A stretch of 64,000 nucleotides of DNA from Colletotrichum lupini. Its lineage: Eukaryota; Ascomycota; Sordariomycetes; Glomerellales; Glomerellaceae. The notes below the pieces were generated by a model that searched no databases, was not told the origin of the DNA, and saw nothing but the letters and a program-made list of their open reading frames with translations. The stretch is taken from the NCBI RefSeq assembly GCF_023278565.1, contig NC_064679.1, forward strand, positions 3,162,001 to 3,226,000, in the 5' to 3' direction. Both the position numbers and the translations under genes were made by a program. Below are positions 11,040 to 23,400 of the stretch, in pieces. How positions within the stretch are numbered: position 1 is the first letter of the stretch; every line of letters begins with the position of its first letter.

Positions 11040-12473
11040 ATGACACGATCAAGATTGGTAGCAGCCGCCCGGACGGCAAGGCCCTTCTTGGCCTCTCCCG
11101 CTCGCCAGGGCCGGTCCCTCGCATCCGTCGCCGGACTGAGCTCCACGGCCCCGGCCCCGAGAACGGCGGGAGCATCACAATTACACAACAACCACCGCTT
11201 GTACAGCTCGGCATCCCGCGCCAACTGGAAAGAGAAGCTCGCCGCCTTCTCCAAGCAGGACAAGACCCCCCTCTACGACTTCCACGTCGCCCACGGCGGC
11301 AAAATGGTCATCTTCGGCGGCCACCACATGCCCGTCCAGTACGCCGGCCAGTCCCTCGCCGAGTCCCACCACTTCACCCGCACCCACGCCTCCCTCTTTG
11401 ACGTCTCCCACATGGTCCAGCACCGCTTTACCGGCCCCAAGGCCGCCGCCTTCCTCGAGACCGTCACCCCCTCCAGCGTCGCCGACATGGAGCTCAACAC
11501 GAGCAAGCTCAGCACCTTCCTCCACCCGGGCACGGGCGGCATCGTCGACGACACAATGATCACCCGCCTCGGCGAGCACGAGTACGCCGTCGTCTCCAAC
11601 GCCGGCACCCGCGAAAAGATCTTTGCCTACCTCACCGAGCACACCGCCGCGCTCCAGAACCCCGAGGGCACCGACTTCTGGTGGGAGGTCCTCGAGGGCT
11701 ACGGCCTCGTCGCCCTCCAGGGCCCCCAGAGCGCCGAGATCCTCCAGGAGGTCCTCGACCCGGCCGACGGGCTGGACCTGAGCACCCTCTACTTTGGCAA
11801 CACGGGCTTCGCCCGCCTCCGGTACCAGGACGGCCAGGGCCAGTGGCAATCGACGCCCGAAAAGGCCATGATCAGCCGCGGAGGCTACACGGGTGAGGAC
11901 GGCTTCGAAATCTCCTTCAAGTCCACCAACGGCGAGGCCGGCCCCATCGCCGAGACGCTTTTGAAGGTCGCCGGCCCGGAGAGGCTGCAGCTCGCGGGTC
12001 TCGGCCCGCGCGACAGCCTGCGCCTCGAGGCCGGCATGTGCCTGTACGGCCACGACATTGACGACACGACGACCCCCGTCGAAGGCAGCCTGTCGTGGAT
12101 CATCCCCAAGGAGCGCCGCACAAAGGGCGGCTTCCACGGCGCCGAGGTGATCAACAAGCAGCTCGTGCCCAAGAGCAAGGGAGGCGCGGGCATCGAGAGG
12201 CGCCGCGTGGGCTTCGTGATCTCTGGCGCGCCGGCCCGCGAGGGCGCCGAGATCTTTACAAAGGACGGGGAGAAGGTCGGCGTCATCACCAGCGGCTCGC
12301 CCAGCCCGACGTTGGGCAAGAACATCGCCATGGGCTACGTCAAGGAGGGTCTGCACAAGTCCGGCACTGAGCTGGACGTTGTGGTGAGAGGCAAGAAGAG
12401 GGGAGCCGTGGTGTCCAAGATGCCGTTGGTCCCTAGCAAGTACTTCAAGGGACCGACTCCCGCGCCTGCGTAG
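11040..12473 (+). CDS. gcv1: Aminomethyltransferase, glycine cleavage system T protein, mitochondrial
   Basis: An intronless frame of 477 residues. The T protein takes the aminomethyl group from lipoylated H protein, passes a methylene to tetrahydrofolate to make 5,10-methylene-THF, and releases ammonia. The first ~60 residues are rich in Arg, Ser and Ala with almost no acids, a mitochondrial presequence. The GCV_T fold starts at TPLYDFHVAHGGKMV (about 79-93) and includes SLFDVSHM, the folate-domain motif RGGYTGEDGFE, and GLGPRDSLRLEAGMCLYG. The C-terminal barrel domain holds RRRVGF and GVITSGSPSP. The length is slightly longer than yeast Gcv1, mostly from the presequence. No in-frame ATG lies upstream before the frame closes, which fixes the start. 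It converges on the rhomboid gene. Confidence 0.96.
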   Translation: MTRSRLVAAARTARPFLASPARQGRSLASVAGLSSTAPAPRTAGASQLHNNHRLYSSASRANWKEKLAAFSKQDKTPLYDFHVAHGGKMVIFGGHHMPVQYAGQSLAESHHFTRTHASLFDVSHMVQHRFTGPKAAAFLETVTPSSVADMELNTSKLSTFLHPGTGGIVDDTMITRLGEHEYAVVSNAGTREKIFAYLTEHTAALQNPEGTDFWWEVLEGYGLVALQGPQSAEILQEVLDPADGLDLSTLYFGNTGFARLRYQDGQGQWQSTPEKAMISRGGYTGEDGFEISFKSTNGEAGPIAETLLKVAGPERLQLAGLGPRDSLRLEAGMCLYGHDIDDTTTPVEGSLSWIIPKERRTKGGFHGAEVINKQLVPKSKGGAGIERRRVGFVISGAPAREGAEIFTKDGEKVGVITSGSPSPTLGKNIAMGYVKEGLHKSGTELDVVVRGKKRGAVVSKMPLVPSKYFKGPTPAPA

Positions 12474-13608
12474 GGTGGGATGTATCGATAGAAGTTTTAC
12501 AAAAAGATATCCAGCACATTTTAGCGTTCAACTTGGCTTTCATCTACCTTATTTGTGATGCTTCTTGCTTAAGGGCATGGCGAGATCAGAGCAACGGCAA
12601 GTTTTCAATGTTTTGGTTGGAAGCATGTAGCCACTTCTTCATGGGAGGCCATCACGGAAGCGCAAAGCGATGACGACCCTCAAACGAGCGGCTGAGTACT
12701 CTAGAAACTATGATCCTGGAATGCGGCAAATATGGAAGAGGTTGACAAGCAGCTTATGTTGACAGGATCGTGTTACGTTTGAATGTGAAGAGAAAAAAGA
12801 AGAAAAAGGCAAAGATTGAAGGAGCGCAGAAATCCTTATTAGCATTTTGGCGGATGGGGCTAGAGCGTATGCGGATTAGCCCCGGATAGCAAGGATGAAG
12901 TGGGGCCCCTTTTCATGGGATGAGAGTGGGGTGAAGGCATTCGAGCCAAGCTATGCTTCGACAACGATTTTCTTTTTAGCTACATCTGCTCCGACTGTTG
13001 CAAATTGAACCTCCAAGATAGGGTTCAAGGCGAGGAAAGGATCTGATGTTCACATTAGATGATTTATTGCCAAGTTAGCCAGACAGATGTGATCGTGCTT
13101 ACTCGTCTGGTTGGTTTCTATAAGCCCCGGCCAACGGGGGCGACGAGCATCTAATGTCACATAGTAGTACGGTACGTACATGCTTTCACATTAGCCCAAT
13201 TCAACTTGAAAGATCAGATAAACTTCCTTCAAACTGGCATGACATTTGTATTGTACTACTGTCCTTCTCGCTCCACACAACATTGCCGGAGAAACCGGTC
13301 ATCAAGAGACCAAGAGTATTGAACCCATACGGTATCATGGTATGCCTACACGCAAATGCTCCGGTAAAAGCCAGTGATGATGAGACATACGAGAACCTTC
13401 ATATTATATAGTTTACAATCATAAATAAACACTCATAGAGAGAACTGGCAATACAAAACAAAATCTACCCCGCCTTGTATATATGCCACTTTTTTTTTGC
13501 CTGCATTATGAACTCCCAAACTCCGACCAAGGTGCAAAAAGCAGCCTAACCGGGACAAAGTGTGCCATGTAGTATTACAAGCTTTCAAGAAATACACCCA
13601 TAATGATT
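12474..13608. other. Convergent intergenic region, no gene seen
   Basis: This stretch lies between the stop codons of gcv1 (plus) and the rhomboid gene (minus). It is relatively A/T-rich with purine tracts near 12790-12820 and would contain the two 3' UTRs. No open frame longer than about 110 codons has protein-like composition. Confidence 0.6.
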
Positions 13609-14664
13609 TCATGGCCCAAGTCGTTGAGTCGTGCCAACAAGCGCAATCGGTGCGCTGCCGCCACCAGCATGGGTGTTGGTGGGCAAGACCCCGAATCGAC
13701 CGTATGTCTTCTGGTCGACGCTCACGTAGTGCGGCAGCCGCCCAAGGAGGTTCAGCTTCGACTCGATCCATCGCAGGGCCTTTTCGGGTGGGCTGAGGAA
13801 CTTCAGGTAGCCGAGGCCGACTAGAAAAGTAACGTTGAGTTAGTCATACATCCTTCTAGCAGGATAGGGGCAGGTCGCTTACAGAGATATCCAACCAGGA
13901 CGCCGCAGAGGTGACCAAGCAAGCTGGTGCCAGGAACGAGCGCCGTAACCACCAGGATGAGGATCAGGGGGGTTGTCCACGTCGGAATTGAGTACGTCGC
14001 AATCGTCAGGTGGGGGTTCGTCTTGTACGTCCGAATCGCCTCGATGCCCAAGAGCAAAAAGACCCAGACGCTACATTGTGATTCTTCTCGTTAGTTTCCA
14101 TCCCTCTTGCGCTCGCGGGCGTCACCTGTATAGTTTCTTACCTAGCTCCCATAACTTCGGTGTTGCCCTTGAAGAGGAACCGTTCGATCAAGGTGTAGAG
14201 AATAGCCGGGATCGTGCTCAGAGCTGCAGAAAATTAGTCGCCCGCGCCTTATAGAGAAGACCAGGATATATCTTACGGCCGATGAAGAGGGCGATAGAGG
14301 TCAAGGTGCCGAATTCTGCCTCGAACCGCTCCATCAATGGCGCGAGAGCCGCCAGATTCATGACCGTATGGATGAGATTCACATGAACGAAAGGGAACGT
14401 ATTCATTCGGTATGCTATCGCCACAATACAATGAGTACAAATTGCGCCTGTAGAAAGCGGCCTGGCAGGCAAGGGAAGCTTACAAGAGGTAAAGGACAGC
14501 TGGTCAGGAATCAGGGCGCCCCAGTGCCTGACATCCCACGAATGTTGAAGACCTGCGAACCATGCTGCGATAATGACCAGGAGAACAATGCGCGTAAAGA
14601 GCGGTAAACGAAATACGTAAGAGCGAGCCCGAAGGGTGCTGAAGGACGTTATGTTGGAAGCCAT
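13609..14664 (-). CDS. rbd2: Rhomboid-family intramembrane serine protease, Rbd2 type
   Basis: Five exons, complement(14484..14664, 14277..14414, 14142..14223, 13883..14070, 13609..13820), with introns of 69, 53, 71 and 62 nt, give 266 residues. For intron 1, the acceptor ending at 14415 was preferred to one at 14448, which would leave only a 36-nt intron; it also restores the conserved YRMNTFPFVH segment. The protein has several hydrophobic segments. The first is at about 20-40 (RIVLLVIIAAWFAG). RFEAEFGTL precedes the next membrane block. The catalytic serine candidate is in GASVWVF and the histidine in GTSLLGHLCG. The C-terminal tail is soluble and ends TQRLGP. Fungal Rbd2/RbdB is a Golgi protease that takes part in SREBP cleavage in fission yeast and Aspergillus; that role here is inferred by homology. 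A four-copy 7-bp repeat sits 37 bases upstream of the start. Confidence 0.92.
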
Positions 14665-14700
14665 CGCGCCCGCCGCCTCCGGGATTCACGGGATCCAGAG

Positions 14701-14728
14701 GGGTCGAGGGTCTAGGGTCGAGGGTCGA
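14701..14728. repeat. Short tandem repeat, 7-bp unit GGGTC(G/T)A, four copies
   Basis: Four head-to-tail units occupy 14701-14707, 14708-14714, 14715-14721 and 14722-14728. The second copy has T in place of G. It lies in the leader or core promoter of the minus-strand rhomboid gene, where it would read TCGACCC or TAGACCC. It may be neutral slippage or repeated factor sites. Confidence 0.85.
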
Positions 14729-15370
14729 GTGGGAAAATTGGCGGTCGAGCAAACACCAATCGCCGCGTTCAAAGTCGAAAGTCGTTCTAGCGATGAGTCC
14801 AATCGGCAGCACAAGGCATAAGAATCGGCTTGAGTTGGCACCACGGAGATTGTGTTTTTTGCTGCAGCTGGGAAATTGTAGACAACCTGTCGCATGCTCC
14901 CGGTCCACTCGGACCTCTTCGGACGATCCAAAAAATGTTAGATAAGACCCCTGTTGTACGACGTATCCACCTCTTATCATCACGTGCCTGTAACAGCGTT
15001 ACAGCGCGTTATGTAACTCGTCCTGGGTCTCTAAAGTGCTTTGAGTATCGATCATTGGTGAAGTATTAGAACATCACATGCGAATTCACAATGCTTGAAC
15101 ACCTTTGTACCCGCTCTCGCATTGTCACATTGCGTTGAAATTTTGTTTGAACGTTTCAAATTTGTACATACTAGGAAATCATGGCCTACATGACATAGAA
15201 AAAACAATAGTCCCAGAGGTATTTGCCCGACCAAAACAAAGGGCGTAACGCGGCCATACACTTTAGTTATACCGACCGACACCCCAGAACATGCTAAATA
15301 AACAGAGGTACGCCTACACCGCCTAACCACATGTCGCCCTGACCCGTATCGCTAACGTAACATTGTCCGT
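14729..15370. other. Intergenic region between tandem minus-strand genes
   Basis: This stretch holds the promoter of the rhomboid gene and the 3' UTR of aconitase. I see no gene. It becomes A/T-rich towards 15060-15300, consistent with the aconitase 3' UTR. Confidence 0.55.
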
Positions 15371-17873
15371 TTATGACCTGCCAGCGGACTTGGCCATGGT
15401 GTTAAGAGCGGAACCGTTCTTGAACCACTCAATCTGGGGGGCGTTGAAGGTGTGGGAGAGCTTGACCTCGAAGGCCTTGCCATCCTTGGGGTGGACAACC
15501 ATGGTCAGAGGCTTGCCGACCTCGAGCTCAGTGGCGAGGATGTCGACCTTGTCCTCGGGTCTGATCTTGTCGTAGTCGGCGGGGTCGGAGAAGGTAAGAG
15601 GAAGCATACCCTGCTTCTTCAGGTTGGTCTCGTGAATACGGGCGAAGGAGCGGGTGATGATGGCAAGACCACCAAGGTGACGGGGCTCAAGAGCGGCGTG
15701 CTCACGGGAAGAACCCTCGCCGTAGTTCCAGTCACCAATGACAACCCACTTAATACCCTTGGCCTTGTAGTCACGGGCGACGGCGGGGACGGCGTCCCAT
15801 TCGCCGGTGGTGAAGTTCTGAATCTTGTTGGCCTCGCCGTTGGCCTCGTTGATGGCACCAATCAACATGTTGTTGGAGATGTTGTCCAAGTGGCCACGGT
15901 ACTTCAACCAGGGACCGGCCATGGAGATGTGGTCAGTGGTGGTCTTGCCCTTGCACTTGATGAGGATGGGGATATCGTTGACATCCTTGCCATCCCAAGG
16001 CTGGAAGGAGGACAGGATCTGAAGACGGTCGGAGGAGGGAGAGACCTGGACGTTGACGGTGCTGCGGTCGGCGGGAGGAGCCTGGTAGGTGTTCTGGCCG
16101 GGGTCGTATCCGCGGCTGGGGAGAGAGTCTCCGGAAGGAGGCTTGAGCATGAACTCGTTGCCGTCCTTGTCCTTGAGCTTGTCGGTAAGGGGGTTGAAGT
16201 GGAGGCTGCCGGCGACAGTCATGGCAACGACCATGTCGGGAGAGGCGACGAAGGAGTGGGTGGCGGGGTTACCGTCGTTACGTCCGGTGAAGTTACGGTT
16301 GTAGGAAGAGATGATGGAGTTGGGGGTGCCCTTCTTGACATCCTGACGATCCCACTGACCAATGCAGGGACCGCAGGCGTTGGCAAGGACAATACCGCCG
16401 TACTCCTCGAAGGTCTGAAGCTGACCATCGCGCTCAATGGTGGCGCGAATCTGCTCGGAACCGGGGGTGATGGTGAAGATGGCCTTGGACTTGATACCGT
16501 GGTCGAGAGCGTCGCGAGCGATGGCAGCACCGCGGGTCATGTCCTCGTAGGAGGAGTTGGTGCAAGAACCGATCAGACCGACCTTGAGGTCCTCGGGCCA
16601 GTTGTTGGCCTTGACAGCCTCGCTGAACTTGGAGATGGGGGTGGCCAGATCGGGGGTGAAGGGACCGTTGATGTGGGGCTCGAGCTCGGACAGGTTGATC
16701 TCGATGAGCTGGTCGTACTCGGCACCCTCATCCTCGCGAAGCTCCTTGGCGTAGGTCTTCGCGAAGTCACCAATGTCCTTACGCTTGGTGGCGGTGAGGT
16801 ACTTGTGCATGGAGTCGTTGAAGGGGAAGAGGGAGGTGGTGGCACCGATCTCAGCACCCATGTTGCAGATAGTTCCCATACCAGTGGCAGAGAGGGTGTC
16901 GACACCAGGGCCGTGGTACTCAACAATGGCACCAGTACCACCCTTGACGGTCAAGATACCGGCAACCTTGAGAATGATATCCTTGGGAGTGACCCAGGGG
17001 TTCAGAGCACCAGTGAGCTTGACACCGATAACCTTGGGGGCCTTCAGCTCCCAGGGAAGGTTGGCCATGACATCGACGGCGTCAGCGCCACCGACACCGA
17101 TAGCGCACATACCAAGACCACCAGCGTTGGGAGTGTGAGAGTCAGTTCCGATAAGAAGACCACCGGGGAAAGCGTAGTTCTCGAGGACAATCTGGTGGAT
17201 GATACCAGAGCCGGGCTTCCAGAAACCGATGTTGTACTTGGCGCAAGCAGAGGCAAGGAAGTCGTAGACCTCCTTGTTGATGCCGACGGCACGGGCGAGA
17301 TCCTTAGAGCCACCAATTTGAGCCTCGATCAAGTGATCGCAGTGGACAGTAGTGGGGTTAGCGACGGAGGGCATGCCAGCAGACATGAACTGCAGAATAG
17401 CCATCTGAGCAGTGGCATCCTGGCAAGCAACGCGATCGGGGCGGAGCTTCAGGTATGAGACACCACGCTCGATCTCTTGTCCGTGAGGGTCGTCCAAGTG
17501 GGAGTAGAGAATCTTCTCAGCGTAGGCCAGGGGGCGGTTGAGACGCTGGCGAACGATGGACAGGTTCTCGGACATCTTCTTGTAGTTGATGAAGTTGCCC
17601 TCCTCGTGGATGTTCTGCTTGACCTGTTTTCGGCGAGTCAGCACCCTTGTCAAGTCGAGCAAACACGTACGCGATGCCAAAGAAGCACCCGGCCATGCTG
17701 TCCAAATAAAAGACACCGTAGACCACGGTTTTCTAGCGTTAGAGGGGGAAGTATCTTACCTTGCGGTCAAGGGGAGAGTCAGAAACGGTAGCCATGCCAC
17801 GCAGTCCCAGACGGGCACTGGCGGCAGTACGGCTCCGGGCAACAGAGCCCAGGAGCTGTCGTGAAGCCAACAT
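15371..17873 (-). CDS. aco1: Aconitate hydratase, mitochondrial
   Basis: Two exons, complement(17760..17873 then 15371..17623), with one 136-nt intron, give 788 residues, the usual length. Aconitase interconverts citrate and isocitrate in the TCA cycle through a 4Fe-4S cluster. Exon 1 encodes a mitochondrial presequence of 38 residues ([10 protein letters not shown] start, Arg/Ser/Ala-rich). The cluster ligands are visible: Cys392 in [10 protein letters not shown], and Cys455 and Cys458 in [10 protein letters not shown]. Other conserved stretches are [32 protein letters not shown] (swivel domain) and [11 protein letters not shown]. The whole protein agrees with fungal mitochondrial aconitase. 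The coding strand is strongly codon-biased, which creates a 668-codon antisense frame that should be ignored. Confidence 0.97.
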
Positions 17874-20800
17874 GATTGGTGTTGACACTGAGAGCAGCAA
17901 TGAAACTGGTCAATTGAGCTTGAGTGGAGAGTTGTCCGAGCTGTGATGAAGCTCGCAACAGATATCTCAAGTGCCCTTTCCTGTTCAAGGGACTTTGTTT
18001 GTGAAGATGGAGGAAAGGAAAAGAATATTAAGAGGAAGAAAACAAGAAGGTGGAGAGAATTTCCGACGAGGAGGTCAAGTAGTAGAAGAAAGGCGGCAAA
18101 GCAAGCCAGGCCTAGGTCTTTCCGGATGGGGGTGGCAGTAAAAAATCCTCGCACCTTCATTCCGGATCACACTCACTTTTGCCCTCTTTCACCTCGCTCT
18201 GGGCTCTTTCCGCGGCAGCTTTTGGGGGGTGGCCACGGTGCGTGCTCGGCTCAAATTGGGCGCAGGCCGTCTGGTTGCCGCGCTGCTGTGTGGACTGTGG
18301 AGAAGGTACTGAGGAACAGGGTCGGCCAAGGTGGGCCTCCTCGGCTATGACGAAGGCGACGACGGGCCAACGGACGAATCAGCGAGATTGGATTATTTTT
18401 CACTCAGCAGCAAAGAGCAGCAGTGGACTGGAGTGGGGCTGCTTTTCTTCACTTTCACGGGAACAACGACGACCTCAGGAAAGTACCTTCCGAAAGTACC
18501 CCCCATTCTGTCCCATTTCCCCTGCTCCGTATCGCGGTGTTCCCTGCTGCATTGTGGAGACCTTGCACCGCAACTGCTCTTTGCTCAGAGGTAAACACCC
18601 CTGTCCAAAGCCACATGTACCTTTTCTCGAGTTCTTCTTCTCCCCTCTGCTATCCCTCCTCGCTCACGACCTTTGCATTTGTATCGCTGTTTCGACCGGC
18701 CCCTCTCTATCGCGCACAAATTTCTTATGAATCTCCATCGCATCACGATACTGTTACTACGTAGGTACTTGAACAATGTTCATCCGCTGACTGATTTGCC
18801 TCGACAGGGAACTAATTTTGATTTGGTGAACATGATCGAGACGGAGGCAAAGGCCAAATACAGGCATCTGCAAAGAGACCAATGGCGCGAGACATGACAA
18901 GAACAATACCAAGTACCGCGGTCGGATACGGCGTCCGGCAAGGGCGAATGGCGAATAGCAAGTCGCCCAGCGCAAGGAGTCGAGGTGCAAAAACGTCACT
19001 GATAAACATTCCTACGACATCTGTTTGCACTACATGCCGTCACCCGGAGCTCGTTGGTACAACTCGTTACCCCAATTCTTGGCCTTTGGAATGTGATCAC
19101 AGTCCCGTTCATCCGTCTTGACTTTGGTCTATTGCTGTGAGAACGGGAGCATCATGCACAATTCAATTGACAGCATGTGTCCACCTCTACCTTGGTCCGA
19201 CCGCCCGCCCGTACGCTCATCCACCACACACGAAGACGGCCGATCGAGAGGCAGAAGAGAACAGACTGGACTTTGTCCGTCTCATGTCAGGTTCCGCCCG
19301 GAGACGAGGCTAATCCCCATACAGACGGGTGTGCTCCCTCCAGACCCCGGGGCTACCGCTGCTGCAGCACTGAGCCACACGGCCACTGGCTGCGAGTCTG
19401 CGACACTCACGTTGCCTCCACATGTGAAGATTTGTACCTGGAGTCAGGCTCCCTACCACGCATACTTGAGGTACCGACGGATACTCGATACTTGCTGCCT
19501 TACCCGACAACGCCGGCCACCACCCGCCTGTCCGGCCTTTTCTTCTTCCTGTGTCACGGTATGGATATCCGGACTTTGAGCGACCACGACAAGGCTCTCC
19601 GTCTCTTCCCCACGCGGCTGGACGACGTCCACCGCACACGACCAGGACAAGCCCAAGGGAAGCCAGGACAGCTCCATGCGGAGAAATCAAAGATTTGGAG
19701 GGCGTACGGGGTACTGTATTTTGCCGTCGCAAGGGCCTCGTCTCAGACTTTTGCAATGCAGTCTGCATCTCGTCCAGGGCTGCAGAAGCCAGAGTCATGT
19801 CCCAAAAACTCTTGCCGCTGGAAGATACCTGATACTGTTGTACACGGCTGTCATTGGGTGATTGGACATTGCTACCTTACTGTTGATCTGGAGGTCCCGT
19901 CCAGCCGGCTAGGTTCCTGTCAGTTCAGCGGCGGGCAGCAGCGCGCAGGACGGCTACAGATTGAGGGTACTTCCTTACTAAGGCCTAGGTACTTCTGTCT
20001 GTCCAGCTAAAGACGACAACATCAGGTTCAGCCTCGCATCTTTGAGACTGTTTCACCGACCCCGCGACACGAGTTCGATCCAAAAGAACTATGCTACCGG
20101 CATGGGAGAAGGAAAGTCCCGCACCGGAGGAGGAAAACGGTTCATTGCGATTCCAATCCGGGCATCACGAGTCCAGACTCCACGGGACAGCTGTAACCTG
20201 TGGCATGCGGCAACTCCTGTTCAGGTGTCCTCATGTCGCCATTATCATGTCCCTGTCTCCCTCGCACTAACGAGTCGTACCTCGGGTGTTTGGGGTCTGC
20301 GCTGATTGCGGCATCCAATCATCAGGGGCAATTACAATATCACCAAAATTTTCTGGTCTGGAGACATTGTTTTGGCGCAATTTTTATTTCACTCAAGCCT
20401 GCAAAACCGGGGGCCGGCGGCCGGGGGTGTCTCCTCCTTTGGTGGGGGGCCCTTCTCCCGGTGGAGAATCTGGGAGGCTGGGACCGTGGGACCGTGGGAC
20501 GAGCCTCCATTGCTTTCCCCTTCTGTGGATATACGGATTCAAGCCCCCTGTTCATTCTGGTGCTTCCGTCCGCCGTAGTGGAGCTCAAACTGCCTCGGAA
20601 AGCCTTCGGTCGCAAGCTGACCAGCTCGCAGTTCCGGATTCGCCCTCGGTCGTCGCAGGAGATATGATAGGCGATACCCCCAAGACCCGAGTGCACGCCC
20701 GAGCTTGTCGCTTAATATCCTCACGATGCTGATTGCTCTGCGATACTACAAAAAGCGGCCCCCCGCCCTTTTCATCAATCGCGGCTTCCTAAGGTTCCCA

Positions 20801-23400
20801 GAGAGGCTACGGCCATCTTCCGCAAGGACCGGCGCAGCGGCGCTTTGCTACCCTTTACGGCTTTGCCTCGGCCATCCCGTGGAATCAGCCCTTATTACGC
20901 TGTTCGTGGTTGGCCAGGAGGACATCGCTAGATGATGCTATCGTGGTGTTTTCTTGCCATGACGACAATCACTAACGACAGGAGACCGACCCGTCCGAGA
21001 ATTTCTACGACTTTTCTCACCGAGCAAGCGCTCTATCAAATTTCTCGGTCTGGGGCGCTTTATCGAGGCTTCCGATCGCCATGTCTATCCTGGTTTCTAT
21101 AAACACCGTGCATCAGCCTTGCGTACTGCTTCATTCACTATCTACCACGCAGGACTGCTGGTCACGTTATCTGCGCATTCCGAACATCCAGCAGCCAGGC
21201 GGTGCCAGCTGTGAGATCTACTAAGGTCACGTGGGTATGGCACGACAGTACGTACTCACAGAATTGGTCTTCAGGAATCCAATCCAATCACGCTCGACCT
21301 CAAATTCGTCCTGCCGCTAGGTTGACAGGACCCCTTAAAAAGGATCGAATTTGACAATCAGTCAACTGACCATCTGAGGGGAACACACCGCATGAGAGTG
21401 ACTATGCAGCTCCCTACAACACGAGTGCATGTGATGTGATGCGGTGAGCCTTCATTTGCATTTCAAACATTCTGTTCCGTTAGCATCTCTCTATGTTAAA
21501 CTGAGCGCAAGGGATCAACCAGCAAACATGAGAGCGAGAGTTTGACGGCTCTCTTAGATATGACGTCAGCGCAAAGGTGTCAGCAGGGGACCAGACACGG
21601 CCCGAATCTACAATGATATCTGACTGAAGGTCGCAACGACCTGCCTGGAGATGCATCATGAAGGATTTACCTTGGCACTTCCAGGAGGACGAGATGTAGA
21701 ACACTTTGAGAAACCATGGGTATGTGGTATATCGGGGTATCACGCGGCCCCACGATGGGGAGCGGGCAGATCAAGCGACGGGTTGGAGTAAGTGCCGGAT
21801 TGACTCGCGCCAACCAGCCCACCCCAGGATGAGGCATTATGGACTTTTGTGCATATTGACGGTCACACTCTCAGTCTGACGACCTCTACCACGCTCCAAG
21901 GGGGAGGATCCGAGGATGGAATAGGTAGCAGGTGGTTCACGGGGGACAGTCAGAGGCCCTAGGACGCCTCAGCACTCGGCACTGGCTCGTGTGCGGCGCT
22001 ACCAGGCGGCAACCTCGCTGATGCAGTGATGGAGTATCGCGGGATGGGGTGGTTGTCTCAGCCCATGATGTTTCGATGGGCAGTGGGTGTCGTGGAAAAA
22101 AACACACGTGTTGGAGTGCTGCAGCTCGATTGGCTGCGGATTGGAGGTTGAAGCTTTCAGCCTTGTGGACTGGCCATCGTGCTCCGTGGATTAGTGCTGG
22201 AGATCTGGATGGAGAATGGAGATGGGGGGTGGACTCGGGATGATACCTAATCATCCAGTGAGGGTTTCACCTCTGGTCGGCCATGGACCTTGATGGTCTT
22301 GTTTGCGGTGTTTCCAGCGACTTGCGTGCATGTAAGTAAGGTAAGTTGCAACGCACACGAAAGGGAAGGCGGGGAATTATGTTCCTTGCTGCATCGTCGT
22401 GTGAGGCAGTCGTGGCAGTGAAAGGCATGAGATGCCAACACCAGGACACGTTGTGGTCGTCGGAAGGAGCGGACAAGTACATTAAAAGTCATGCTCCTCC
22501 CGGGTTCAGACAGAAAAGGAGCACCTGTTAGTTGTTGATGCTGCCTCCTTCTCACCAGTGCCACCATCACCGACTTTCCTTTCCCCCTGCCCAGCCGTCA
22601 GTCAGCAGGGACATGCAACCATTGGACGCCACCGGACATCATCACTTTCCCACTTGCAAAAACCGACCATCAACTCTAACGCAAGCGCGGCAAGCCAGGC
22701 GGTTGGCGTGCGGGAGGATCACCCCTCAAGTTCAACCGGTGTTATTTATTCAGGGTCACCTACCAGCCGCGATTCCCTACGTCCAGTCGGGTGCCTTCTC
22801 GCCTACGAAGCAAGGTTGACCAGCTGGGTTGTTCCCAAGAGCTGTAACTGTGACGTGGACCCTTGCGCCCTCCCTCTCTTCTCTCAGTCTCCAACGGTGT
22901 CATCGTGTATTATACCTTGGGTACGGATGCTCTCGCTTTCACGCTCACACATATCTGTACCTTACCGCTCACGTCTGACAGCATTCCCAAAGGTGGTGTT
23001 CCAGCAACACTCCAGCTGCCCAGTCCCCTGCTTACCGCCTCGCCCCAGCCCTGGAGCCCTGGAAAAAAAGTCCAGGTCACGGCCACAGCCAAGCCAAGCA
23101 AACCAAGTCAGACAGACACTGTCCATTGATCCAGACAGACGTCGCTCGCGCTTCCATTTATTTTTCTACGGGGACAGCCAAAGCTCGGCCAAGGGAAAAT
23201 CATGACTTAATAACCTTGAATAGGCCCCCGTCTTCTTTCTCGCTCCCACTTTCAGTCTCTCCGAACCCCCCCGTTGCGACGGTGTCTTCTCTTTTTCAAA
23301 CAACATCATCACCCTTTCAACCGGCTGCCGTGCCTGCGTGCGTCAGAACCATAGAAACATCGAACCAGGTACCGCGCGCCTCTTCAGCTCCTCCCCAGCA
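17874..23400. other. 5.5-kb region with no supported gene
   Basis: This stretch is divergent between aconitase (minus) and the endopolyphosphatase (plus). Many open frames of 60-280 codons exist (the longest on plus near 19177-20010), but their composition is rich in Arg, Ser, Pro, Cys and His with no domain, no signal peptide and no consistent splice structure. Local features are GC-rich blocks near 20400-20500 with the tandem motif GGGACCGT, and several AGGTAC-type words. The final 400 bases before 23401 are C/T-rich and look like a leader. Non-coding RNA or long regulatory regions are possible but not shown. Confidence 0.5.

Noticed and set aside
11181..12356. 391-codon minus-strand frame opposite gcv1
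   Set aside because: Composition (Ala/Gly/Val/Leu/Asp) is that expected of an antisense shadow of a C-biased gene.
15452..17458. 668-codon plus-strand frame opposite aconitase
   Set aside because: It is Gly/Val/Asp/Leu-rich and mirrors the strong codon bias of aconitase on the other strand. It has no domain, and the minus-strand gene is certain.
19177..20010. 277-codon plus-strand frame
   Set aside because: It is Arg/Pro/Cys/His-rich with no domain or signal peptide, and overlapping frames of similar quality exist. Probably chance in GC-balanced DNA.
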